From NCBI RefSeq assembly GCF_900099655.1, contig NZ_FNDC01000004.1:124001-188000 (forward strand): a stretch of 64,000 nt of DNA, given 5' to 3'. Source of the stretch: Planococcus glaciei. Its GTDB lineage: Bacteria > Bacillota > Bacilli > Bacillales_A > Planococcaceae. A program made the translations under genes and the position numbers. The notes beneath the pieces are model-generated. The model did no database searches. It saw only the letters and a program-made list of their open reading frames with translations, and was not told the DNA's origin. Below are positions 49,843 to 57,590 of the stretch, piece by piece (positions within the stretch are counted from its first letter, which is position 1; each line of letters begins with the position of its first letter).

Positions 49843-50937
49843 ATGAAAAAGCTTGTAGCAATTAAACCAAGAGTTGCGGCTTTAGTTGATTATGAGGACC
49901 GGGCAGTTTTGCCGAATGAAGTGAAAATTGCAGTGGAAATTGCTTCACCTAAGCATGGAACCGAAGTCGCTGATTTCAGGGGGCAGTCGCCTTTTGTAGA
50001 AGAAGAATTTTCCGAAGAATGGCGAATGTTCATGCCGAGAAAGGAAGGGACGGCAAGAGGCATTGTATTTGGAGAGTTGCCGCTTGGAAATATGATTGTC
50101 GGCCGGATTATTGAAGCCGGGAATGATGTGGTTGATTTTCCGGTAGGCGAAACGGTTTGTACGTACGGTCCAATCAGGGAAACGGTAATTGTCAACGGCC
50201 TTAACAATCCCCGCTTGCGAAAAATGCCGCTAGGGGGCAAGTGGCAAAATGCGATTTGCTACGATCCGGCTCAATTTGCCTTGAGCGGCGTTAGGGATGC
50301 CCATGTCCGGGCAGGTGATTATGTGGTCGTAGTTGGACTTGGCGCAATTGGGCAAATTGCAGTTCAATTGGCCAAACGGACAGGCGCAAGTTTAGTGATC
50401 GCTGTAGATCCAATCGGACATCGCCGAAAAGTGGCACTTCGAAACGGCGCTGATCTGGCAATTGATCCACAGACGACAGATGCCGGGTTTGAAATTAAAA
50501 AACTGACCAATAAAGTCGGGGCGGATGCCATCATTGAAACAAGCGGAAACGCTGCAGCCCTCCAAGGAGCTTTAAAAGGCATCGGCTACGGGGGGATTAT
50601 TTCCTATGTCGCTTTTGGGAAGACGTTTCCGGAAGGCCTGAATTTTGGGCGGGAAGCTCATTTTAATAATGCGAAAATTGTCTTTTCCAGGGCGGCCAGC
50701 GAACCGAATCCGGATTACCCGAGATGGAGCCGCAAACGGATTGAAGATACCTGCTGGGAGCTTTTGATGACTGGGCACCTCAATTGTGAAGACATTATTG
50801 ATCCCGTGATTCCTTTTTATGAAAGTGCTGAAGCGTATATCAAATTTGTCGACCAGCATCCTGAATTAAGCATCAAGATGGCGATTGATGTAAAAAAAGA
50901 ATCGATTCACAATCTAAAGGTAGTGCCGGAAGCGTAA
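49843..50937 (+). CDS. ycjQ: YcjQ-like MDR dehydrogenase (3-keto-guloside/glucoside oxidoreductase)
   Basis: 364 aa. The N-terminus (MKKLVAIKPRVAALVDYEDR) and blocks such as CYDPAQFALSGVRDAHVRAGD, NFGREAHFNNAKIVFSRA and EPNPDYPRWSRKRIE are near-identical to E. coli YcjQ. NAD-binding VGLGAIGQIAVQ at about 166-177. It lacks the usual GHE and four-Cys zinc loop of alcohol dehydrogenases but keeps a His in the PKHGTEVADFRG region, as YcjQ does. YcjQ oxidises D-gulosides at C3; here it should interconvert a glycoside and its 3-keto form. A 10-residue tail extends beyond YcjQ. Confidence 0.92.
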   Translation: MKKLVAIKPRVAALVDYEDRAVLPNEVKIAVEIASPKHGTEVADFRGQSPFVEEEFSEEWRMFMPRKEGTARGIVFGELPLGNMIVGRIIEAGNDVVDFPVGETVCTYGPIRETVIVNGLNNPRLRKMPLGGKWQNAICYDPAQFALSGVRDAHVRAGDYVVVVGLGAIGQIAVQLAKRTGASLVIAVDPIGHRRKVALRNGADLAIDPQTTDAGFEIKKLTNKVGADAIIETSGNAAALQGALKGIGYGGIISYVAFGKTFPEGLNFGREAHFNNAKIVFSRAASEPNPDYPRWSRKRIEDTCWELLMTGHLNCEDIIDPVIPFYESAEAYIKFVDQHPELSIKMAIDVKKESIHNLKVVPEA

Positions 50938-50959
50938 GCAGGCGATAGGAGGAGCACGA

Positions 50960-51754
50960 ATGCAAATCGTTACACAAGACCAGCCCTTTTTCCCAAAGGG
51001 GATTCAAGAGAAGTTTCGCTTTATCCAGGGAATGGGGTTTGACGGGTTTGAAATGGACGGCAAATTGCTGGTGAACAATCTTGAGGAGGTCCAACGAGCG
51101 ATAGCGGCAACCGGACTGCCGGTTGCATCTGCATGCGGAGGCTACAGTGGATGGATTGGGGACTTCGATGAGGAAAAGCGGCTTAATGGCTTAGCGGAAA
51201 TCGCTGGCATATTGAGAGCGCTTCAGGAAGTGGGGGGGAAAGGAATGGTCGCGCCGGCTGCTTGGGGAATGTTTTCATATCGCCTGCCGCCGATGGTGCC
51301 GCCAAGAAACAAAGAAGCCGATAAAAAAGCCGTTACGGAATCTTTAGGATTCCTGAACCAAATTGCTGAAAAGACGGAAACGCTTCTTTTCCTTGAGCCG
51401 TTGAACCGCTATGAGGACCATATGATCAATACCGTTGCCCAAGCTAGAAGCTATATTGATGAAAATGGCTTTAAACAAATTAAAGTCGTCGGAGATGTAT
51501 ACCATATGAATATTGAAGAAGACCATACGGCCGAGTCGCTGTTCCACAACCGCGACATCATCCGGCACATTCATTTGGCCGACAATCAGCGGTATCAGCC
51601 TGGAAGTGGATCAATTGATTTTAAGGAGCTGTTTGGGGTGCTGAAAAAAATGCAATATGAAGGACTTTTAACGCTGGAGTGTCGGGTCAAAGGAGAAAAT
51701 TTGAAGCAGGCTTATGCAGAATCACTCCATTTTCTAAAAGAGTTGGAAAACTGA
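50960..51754 (+). CDS. ycjR: YcjR-like TIM-barrel C4-epimerase
   Basis: 264 aa (YcjR: 262). Xylose-isomerase-like TIM barrel with strings shared with E. coli YcjR: MGFDGFEMDGKLLVNN, TGLPVASACGGYSGWIGDF, LEPLNRYEDHMINT, VYHMNIEED and DNQRYQPGSGSIDF. The Glu, Asp/His and Glu of these blocks form the metal site. YcjR epimerises 3-keto-gulosides at C4 to 3-keto-glucosides. Last gene of the ycjMNOPQR operon, 22 bases behind ycjQ, followed by a terminator. Confidence 0.92.
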   Translation: MQIVTQDQPFFPKGIQEKFRFIQGMGFDGFEMDGKLLVNNLEEVQRAIAATGLPVASACGGYSGWIGDFDEEKRLNGLAEIAGILRALQEVGGKGMVAPAAWGMFSYRLPPMVPPRNKEADKKAVTESLGFLNQIAEKTETLLFLEPLNRYEDHMINTVAQARSYIDENGFKQIKVVGDVYHMNIEEDHTAESLFHNRDIIRHIHLADNQRYQPGSGSIDFKELFGVLKKMQYEGLLTLECRVKGENLKQAYAESLHFLKELEN

Positions 51755-51767
51755 CCGGTTGCACCAT

Positions 51768-51812
51768 TAAAAAGGGCCATGGCTGTGAACAAGCCAAGAC
51801 CCCTTTTTTTAA
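51768..51812. terminator. Bidirectional terminator after ycjR
   Basis: AAAAAGGG/ATGGCT arms pair with AGCCA/CCCCTTTTTTT; shared with the convergent isomerase gene, whose stop lies in its 3' arm. Confidence 0.75.
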
Positions 51813-52783
51813 GTCCACCACATTTTTGCCGTAGGTTCTCTCAGTAAAAGCGGCATTAAATTATCCACTGCTTTCGTAAATCCTTCTTCTACAGACATCA
51901 ATCCGTCTTCATGTTCGATACTGACGACGTAATCGTAATCGTAGAGCCGCAAAGTGCTGATGATATCCGCCCAGGTTTTTTGATCATGGCCAAAACCGAC
52001 CGTCCGGAAATACCAGGCCCGGTCGCGCATCTGGGAATAATCGGTCATATCGGTAAGGCCGTTGCGGTTCATGTTTTGCTGGTCAATGATGGTATCTTTG
52101 GCATGGAAATGGTGAATGGCGTTTTCCCGCCCGAGTATTTTAATGGCTTCGACCGGATCGATGCCTTGCCACCACATATGGCTTGGATCAAGGTTGGCGC
52201 CGATTGCCGGGCCGCACGCTTCCCGCAGGCGGAGCATGGTAGCAGGGGTATGCACGGAAAATCCGCCGTGGAGTTCCAGGCCGATCTTGACTTTCAATGA
52301 TTCGGCCAGCTCATTTTTTTCTTTCCAATAAGGAATCAGCTTTTCTTCCCATTGCCATTTCAGTATTTCCTGAAAATCGGATGGCCAGGCAGCCACCGGC
52401 CAATTTGGAAAAAGCGCATGCTCATGGTCGCCTGGACAACCTGAAAATGTATTGACGACAGGCACGCCAAGTTCCGAAGCCAATTGCATCGTTTTTACCA
52501 ATAATTCATCCGCCGGTTCACTAAACTTTTTCTGGGGATGAAGCGGGTTCGTGTGGCAGCTTAAGGCGCTGATGACAAGTCCATGGTCGCTGATCTGCTG
52601 CTTGAAGCGCTGAAGTTTGTCTGCATCATTCAGCAGCTCATCAACATTGCAATGAGCATTCCCCGGATAGCCGCCCGTACCAAGTTCCACAGCTTCAATG
52701 CCTTTTGATGATACATAACCCAGCGTTTCCTCCAAGCTCTTCTCCGAAAATAAAACCGTAAAGACGCCTAATTTCAATGCCAA
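51809..52783 (-). CDS. TIM-barrel sugar isomerase/epimerase (IolE/YfiH-like)
   Basis: 324 aa. Xylose-isomerase-like TIM barrel: LGVFTVLFSEKSLEETL at the start, VELGTGGYPGNAHC, NTFSGCPGDHEHALFPNWPVAAWP, IGLELHGGFSVHTPATMLRL (metal Glu), GANLDPSHMWWQGIDP (Asp, His) and HFHAKDT, then SIEHED with the last metal Glu. Interconverts sugars, keto-sugars or inositol-type compounds; longer than and not closely similar to YcjR. Divergent from the LacI gene, sharing a 190-base control region with an operator at 52817-52830, so it belongs to that regulon. Confidence 0.88.
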   Translation of the reverse strand: MALKLGVFTVLFSEKSLEETLGYVSSKGIEAVELGTGGYPGNAHCNVDELLNDADKLQRFKQQISDHGLVISALSCHTNPLHPQKKFSEPADELLVKTMQLASELGVPVVNTFSGCPGDHEHALFPNWPVAAWPSDFQEILKWQWEEKLIPYWKEKNELAESLKVKIGLELHGGFSVHTPATMLRLREACGPAIGANLDPSHMWWQGIDPVEAIKILGRENAIHHFHAKDTIIDQQNMNRNGLTDMTDYSQMRDRAWYFRTVGFGHDQKTWADIISTLRLYDYDYVVSIEHEDGLMSVEEGFTKAVDNLMPLLLREPTAKMWWT

Positions 52784-52816
52784 AACCTCCTTTTAAAATG
52801 TCAGAAAATACAGAAA

Positions 52817-52830
52817 TGTAATCCATTACA
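52817..52830. promoter_or_regulatory. LacI-type operator, isomerase side
   Basis: TGTAATCCATTACA, a perfect palindrome 34 bases upstream of the isomerase start. It differs from a cre box at the central CG. Confidence 0.65.
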
Positions 52831-52889
52831 TTCTTAACATAACCAAATTTTCTTGTGAAATCAATAGATATTGCCGAATAAAAAACTTA

Positions 52890-52918
52890 TTGACAGATTA
52901 TTCAGATTAATTTACGAT
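52890..52918 (+). promoter_or_regulatory. Sigma-A promoter of the LacI-family gene
   Basis: TTGACA, 17 bases, TACGAT, immediately followed by an operator. Confidence 0.75.
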
Positions 52919-52923
52919 AAAAA

Positions 52924-52937
52924 TGTAATCGATTTCA
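52924..52937. promoter_or_regulatory. LacI-type operator or cre at the regulator promoter
   Basis: TGTAATCGATTTCA covers the predicted transcription start. It fits both the local operator set (TGTAATCGNTTACA) and the cre consensus. Confidence 0.65.
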
Positions 52938-52977
52938 TTTTAATTTTTAAGTGGGATTTTGGAAAGTAGGAAAGCAT

Positions 52978-53967
52978 ATGGCCAATATTCAGCAGGTAGC
53001 AAAACAGGCAGGAGTATCTGTAGCCACAGTCTCAAGAGTGTTGAATGGGCAAAACACGGTTTCATCGAAAACAAAAACGAAAGTGGAAGAGGCGATAAAA
53101 TTCCTGAATTATGAACCCAGCATGCTGGGGCGGAATTTGCGGAATTCCGAAAGCCGGATCATCCTGATTTTAATCCCGAACATCTCCAATCCGTTTTACT
53201 TGGATATCATCAAAGGGATTGAAAACATGGCACTCAGCCAAGGCTATAACATCCTGTTGTGCGAGACCGATTCGAATCCGGACAAAGAAAATATTTATTT
53301 TGATCTGGTGAGAAAAAAGATGGCAGACGGCATTGTGTCGATGGACCCGGCAGTCAATGTGGACACCTTGAAAGAGCTGGCCCGGACATACGCCATTATT
53401 CAATGCAGCGAATACGGGGGCGGCATCGGCATTCCTTATGTGACAATCGACAGTGAAGAAGCATCTTACCGCGCGGTAAAGCATTTGATCCAAATCGGGC
53501 ATACAAAAATTGTGCTGATGAACTCGGATGAAAAGTTTTTATATGCGAGAGAACGGAAAGCCGGCTATCAGCGGGCTTTGAAAGAACATGGCATTGCTTT
53601 GGACAAAGATTACGTGATTTACACCCAGGAACTTAGCTTTGCGCATGGCCAGCAGGCGATGAAAAAAATCCTGGCTTTGCAGGACCGGCCAACAGCCGTT
53701 TTCGCGGTATCGGATTTGTTGGCGATCGGGGCATTAAAGGAAATCAATGCTTCCGGCCTCCACGTGCCAAATGACATCGCCGTAGTCGGCTTTGATAAAA
53801 TCGATTTTTCGAATATGACCAATCCGACTTTGACGACTGTTGCTCAGCCCATGTACAAAATGGGGACGACGGCGGCAGCTATGCTGATTGATAAGATCAA
53901 AGGCAGGGAAGTGGACAGCGTCATACTCGACCATGAACTGATCATCAGGGAATCGACGTCCGGATAA
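52978..53967 (+). CDS. LacI-family transcriptional regulator
   Basis: 329 aa from the ATG at 52978 (TAGGAAAG upstream; the GTG at 52951 is rejected because it would precede the helix-turn-helix). LacI helix-turn-helix at residues 2-24 (IQQVAKQAGVSVATVSRVLNG), hinge helix PSMLGRNLRNS, then a periplasmic-binding-protein-like effector domain (about 60-325) of the ribose/purine type. Expected to repress the divergent isomerase gene, itself and the ABC operon through the TGTAATCGNTTACA boxes, released by a sugar. Confidence 0.93.
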   Translation: MANIQQVAKQAGVSVATVSRVLNGQNTVSSKTKTKVEEAIKFLNYEPSMLGRNLRNSESRIILILIPNISNPFYLDIIKGIENMALSQGYNILLCETDSNPDKENIYFDLVRKKMADGIVSMDPAVNVDTLKELARTYAIIQCSEYGGGIGIPYVTIDSEEASYRAVKHLIQIGHTKIVLMNSDEKFLYARERKAGYQRALKEHGIALDKDYVIYTQELSFAHGQQAMKKILALQDRPTAVFAVSDLLAIGALKEINASGLHVPNDIAVVGFDKIDFSNMTNPTLTTVAQPMYKMGTTAAAMLIDKIKGREVDSVILDHELIIRESTSG

Positions 53968-54009
53968 ACAGTGGCAAGAGGCAATAAGGTAATCGGTTCA
54001 GGGTTTTTG

Positions 54010-54023
54010 TGTAATCGCTTACA
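54010..54023. promoter_or_regulatory. LacI-type operator or cre at the ribose-type ABC operon
   Basis: TGTAATCGCTTACA, a near-perfect palindrome 34 bases before the binding-protein start. It also fits the cre consensus fully, so CcpA and the local LacI protein could both bind. Confidence 0.7.
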
Positions 54024-54057
54024 TTTTGACGGTTAAAAAAACAAAGGGGTGAATCGA

Positions 54058-55029
54058 ATGAAGAAATTATTGATGTTATCGTTGATTACCGTATTTGGTT
54101 TAGCAGGCTGCGGCAGCAATGAAGAAGCCGGGTCAAGCGGAGGAGGCGGAGCAGAAGACGATACACTGACAATCGGCATATCCTTGCCTTCTGCAACGCA
54201 CGGCTGGATGGGGGCGTTGATCGACAGCGCTGAAAAGCAGGCGCAGGCTTTAAAAGAAAGCGACGGCATTGAATACGTCATGACCAATGCAGCGGATCCC
54301 AACAAGCAAGCGAATGATGTGGACGATTTGATCGCCCAGGACGTCGATGTCATTGTCATGCTGCCGATTGAATCAGCTGCGCTGACGCCGGTCGGCCAGA
54401 AAATAAAAGATGCCGGCATACCACTGGTCATCGTGGACCGGGAACTGGAAAATGATGCAGCAACCGTAGTGGTTAAAGGCGACAACGAAGGCATCGGTGT
54501 CAACGCCGGCAAGTATTTTATCGAACAGCTGCAGGGCAAAGGAAAGATTGTTGAAATCAGCGGACCGCCAAGTTCGGTAACGGAACAGCGGGGCTCCGGA
54601 TTTAAGGAAGCGGTGGAAGGGCAGGAAGGCATGGAAATCATTGCTTCACAAAGCGGCGATTTCTCTACTGAAAAATCACTGGAAGTCATGCAGAACATCT
54701 TGCAGGCCAATCCTCAAATTGACGCGGTATTTACGCAAGATGACGGAATGGCATTAGGCGTCTTGCAGGCGATTAAAGAAGCAGGCCGCACCGATATCAA
54801 ATTCGTTACAGGAGCGGGCGGCGCAAAAGAAGTATTTGAAGACATGAAAAATGACGGCTTGATGAAAGCGACATTCCTGTATTCACCGACGATGGTGGAG
54901 GATGCAGTGAAAATTGCCGCTGATATTGCAAAAGGTGAAGAACCGGCAGAACCGATGGTCGTCAAAGAAGCGACGCAAGTGACCAAAGAAAATGTAGATG
55001 AGTATTACGATCCTGAATCTAAATTCTAA
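54058..55029 (+). CDS. Ribose-type sugar ABC importer, binding lipoprotein
   Basis: 323 aa from the ATG at 54058 (AAAGGGG eight bases upstream). Lipobox LAGC (Cys near 18), a Gly/Ser-rich linker, then a family 4 (RbsB-like) binding fold: ISLPSATHGWMGALIDSAEKQA, VDVIVMLPIESAALTP, IVDRELEND and FTQDDGMALGVLQAIKEAGR. Binds a monosaccharide or polyol outside the cell. First gene of a four-gene operon; a hairpin follows it. Confidence 0.92.
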   Translation: MKKLLMLSLITVFGLAGCGSNEEAGSSGGGGAEDDTLTIGISLPSATHGWMGALIDSAEKQAQALKESDGIEYVMTNAADPNKQANDVDDLIAQDVDVIVMLPIESAALTPVGQKIKDAGIPLVIVDRELENDAATVVVKGDNEGIGVNAGKYFIEQLQGKGKIVEISGPPSSVTEQRGSGFKEAVEGQEGMEIIASQSGDFSTEKSLEVMQNILQANPQIDAVFTQDDGMALGVLQAIKEAGRTDIKFVTGAGGAKEVFEDMKNDGLMKATFLYSPTMVEDAVKIAADIAKGEEPAEPMVVKEATQVTKENVDEYYDPESKF

Positions 55030-55038
55030 CAGGAGGCC

Positions 55039-55075
55039 AGGAAATACAATGAGGTTCATTGTATTTCCTCTTTTC
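55039..55075 (+). terminator. Intra-operon hairpin after the binding-protein gene
   Basis: GGAAATACAATGA pairs with TCATTGTATTTCC and is followed by TCTTTTCC; a partial terminator favouring binding-protein expression. Confidence 0.7.
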
Positions 55076-55097
55076 CTATATAAGGGGAGTTTGCGCC

Positions 55098-56612
55098 ATG
55101 GATAGACAGCCTTTCCTGATGATGCAAAATATGGAGAAGTCATTCAACGGTGTGCCGGTTTTGAAAAATGTCACGCTGGAAGTTGAAAAAGGGGAAATTC
55201 ATGCCTTATTAGGCGAAAACGGGGCAGGAAAGTCCACATTGATGAATCTGTTGGGCGGCGTCCATCAACCCGACGGTGGAACCATCCACATAAATGGACA
55301 AGAAGTAAAAATGGCCAACCCGCGGGTGTCCCAAGAACATGGTATCAGCTTTATCCATCAAGAGCTTAACATGGTGTCGGATTTGAGGGTGTATGAAAAT
55401 ATGTTTTTGGGCTCAGAACTCCGAAACAGAATGGGCTTTTTAAAAGTGGAAGAAATGTGCCAAAAAACATACGAAGTAATGGCAAAGCTGGGCGTCGACA
55501 TCGACCCGAAAGAGTATGTGCGGAATCTGGCTACGTCCTATAAGCAGCTTATTGAAATTTCGAAAGCCTTGCTCCACAACTCCACGCTCATCATCATGGA
55601 CGAACCGACCACTTCACTGGCCGAACACGAAGTAAACCGTTTGTTTGAACTGATGAGAAACCTGAAAAAGTCCGGCGTTTCGATTATCTATATTTCCCAT
55701 AAATTGAAGGAAATTAAAACGGTGTGCGACCGCTTTACGGTTTTACGGGACGGGGAGCGGGTGAAGACTGGAGCCATTGAAGAGGAAGATATTGAAACCA
55801 TTACTCGCCTGATGGTTGGAAAATCCATTTCGCAGGACCGCTTTATCCATGAACATCAATTCGGCCCAGTGTCGTTGGAAGTCGTCAACTTGACAAGCTC
55901 CGGCTTGTTCCGAAACATCCATTTTGCACTTAGGCAAGGTGAAGTCCTTGGGTTTACGGGCCTTAGCGGCGACGGCCGGACTGAACTGTTTGAAAGCTTA
56001 TTTGGGTACCGGAAAAAATACAGCGGCGAAGTTCGGATCCACAGCAAATCGGTAAAAATAGATCATCCCCGAAAAGCGGTCAAAGCAGGCATCGGACTGG
56101 TGCCGAAAGACCGGAAAGAAAATGCCATCATCAAAGACTTGAGCGTCATCCATAACATGAGCCTGTCTTCCATGGGGCATTTTGAAAAATCAGGGTTTAT
56201 CCAGGACCGGATGGAACGGAAAAAATTCCAGAAGTACAAAGAAATGCTCAATATCAAAGTGCACAATCCCCGGATCACCATCGACAAATTAAGCGGAGGC
56301 AACCAGCAAAAAGTGATTATTGCCAAATGGCTCGAAGTGGGCGCAGACATTCTCATCTTTGACAACCCGACGCAAGGAATTGACGTGGGCGCCAAGCAGG
56401 AAATTTATCATGAAATTGCCGAACTGGCCAAGTTGGGGAAATCAGTTATTATTCTTTCTTCAGAAGCGCCGGAAGTGCTTCGGATTTGCCATAACATCAA
56501 TGTGATGTACCAAGGCGAAATAACGGCCAGATTTAGCGGTGATGAAGCTACCGAAGAAGAAATCATGAATTATGCTACTGGTTCAAAAAGGGAGGCTGCG
56601 AAAATTGGCTAA
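55098..56612 (+). CDS. Ribose-type sugar ABC importer, double ATPase (RbsA-like)
   Basis: 504 aa from the ATG at 55098 (AAGGGGAG upstream). Two fused ATPase halves: the first with Walker A GENGAGKST (about 38-46), the degenerate signature ATSYKQLIEISKAL and Walker B LIIMDEPT; the second (about 265-500) with a degenerate Walker A GLSGDGRTE, signature LSGGNQQKVIIAKWL and ILIFDNPTQGIDVGAK. This asymmetry is normal for the RbsA/XylG/MglA family. Overlaps the permease start by 8 bases. Confidence 0.93.
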   Translation: MDRQPFLMMQNMEKSFNGVPVLKNVTLEVEKGEIHALLGENGAGKSTLMNLLGGVHQPDGGTIHINGQEVKMANPRVSQEHGISFIHQELNMVSDLRVYENMFLGSELRNRMGFLKVEEMCQKTYEVMAKLGVDIDPKEYVRNLATSYKQLIEISKALLHNSTLIIMDEPTTSLAEHEVNRLFELMRNLKKSGVSIIYISHKLKEIKTVCDRFTVLRDGERVKTGAIEEEDIETITRLMVGKSISQDRFIHEHQFGPVSLEVVNLTSSGLFRNIHFALRQGEVLGFTGLSGDGRTELFESLFGYRKKYSGEVRIHSKSVKIDHPRKAVKAGIGLVPKDRKENAIIKDLSVIHNMSLSSMGHFEKSGFIQDRMERKKFQKYKEMLNIKVHNPRITIDKLSGGNQQKVIIAKWLEVGADILIFDNPTQGIDVGAKQEIYHEIAELAKLGKSVIILSSEAPEVLRICHNINVMYQGEITARFSGDEATEEEIMNYATGSKREAAKIG

Positions 56613-57579
56613 CATCGATGCAAAAGAATACAAGCCCCAAGGTTCAACAGCCAAAAGCCGGCTTTCCTGGCTTTGGTCGGAATACAGCGTCATTATTGCT
56701 TTTGTCATTATCTTTATTGCCTCTTCCATCATGAACCCAAGATTTTTGGATATGAACAACCAGCTGAATATTTTGATGCAGGTGTCAATCATCGGCATTA
56801 TTGCGATGGGGATGACGGTTGTCATGCTGTCAGGCGGCATCGATTTGTCGGTCGGCTCGGTCCTGGCTTTGGCGGGGGTAATTTCCGTCTTGGCGCTGAA
56901 TGCGTCCGGCAGCATTCTGGTCGGCGTTTTCACAGCTTTATTGGTCGGTTCGTTTGCCGGTTTCTTAAATGGGCTGATGGTGGCTAAAGGCAGGATTGCC
57001 TCATTTATTGCCACGCTTGGGATGATGGCAGGCGCCCGGTCGATTGCGCTTTATATCGCAGACGGCGGCAGCGTATCCGGGGAAGTTACCGGATTTACCG
57101 CCATAGCCAACAGTGATTTCTGGATATTTGATGTGCCGGTCCTCATTTTCATCGCGATGACGGCGCTCGTCTTTATCCTGATGCACAAAACCCGTTTCGG
57201 CCGTTACGTCTATGCGCTTGGCAGCAACGAAAAAGCGGCGTTGCTGTCGGCCATCCGGGTAGACCGCATTAAAATCGGCGTTTATACCTTGATCGGGACG
57301 TTGGTCGGTGTAGCAGCTGTCATTGAGACATCCCGCTTGAATTCCATTTCATCCTCGAGCTCAGGCGCGCAGTATGAATTGGATGCCATTGCGGCTGTCA
57401 TTATCGGGGGCACAAGGATGACCGGAGGGCGCGGAAAAATCATCGGCACCCTTTTCGGTGTTCTGATTTTGGGCATCTTGAATAATATGATGAACTTGAT
57501 GAATGTTTCGCCGCATCTTCAAGGTTTTGTAAAAGGGCTGATCATCATCATAGCGGTCGTCTTTCAAAAAAGAGAATAG
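56605..57579 (+). CDS. Ribose-type sugar ABC importer, permease (RbsC-like)
   Basis: 324 aa, TTG start at 56605 with AGGGAGG ten bases upstream; the longer frame to 56572 lies inside the ATPase gene. About nine membrane helices with family motifs GMTVVMLSGGIDLSVGSVLALAGV (about 71-94), GLMVAKGRIASFIATLGMM and AVIIGGTRMTGGRGKIIGTLFGVL. Probably a homodimer with the double ATPase. Confidence 0.92.
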   Translation: MANIDAKEYKPQGSTAKSRLSWLWSEYSVIIAFVIIFIASSIMNPRFLDMNNQLNILMQVSIIGIIAMGMTVVMLSGGIDLSVGSVLALAGVISVLALNASGSILVGVFTALLVGSFAGFLNGLMVAKGRIASFIATLGMMAGARSIALYIADGGSVSGEVTGFTAIANSDFWIFDVPVLIFIAMTALVFILMHKTRFGRYVYALGSNEKAALLSAIRVDRIKIGVYTLIGTLVGVAAVIETSRLNSISSSSSGAQYELDAIAAVIIGGTRMTGGRGKIIGTLFGVLILGILNNMMNLMNVSPHLQGFVKGLIIIIAVVFQKRE

Positions 57580-57590
57580 GGGGCAACAAT

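Noticed and set aside
52978-53967. Reading the LacI gene from GTG 52951
   Set aside because: It would add nine residues before a helix-turn-helix that normally starts at the N-terminus; the ATG at 52978 has the better site.
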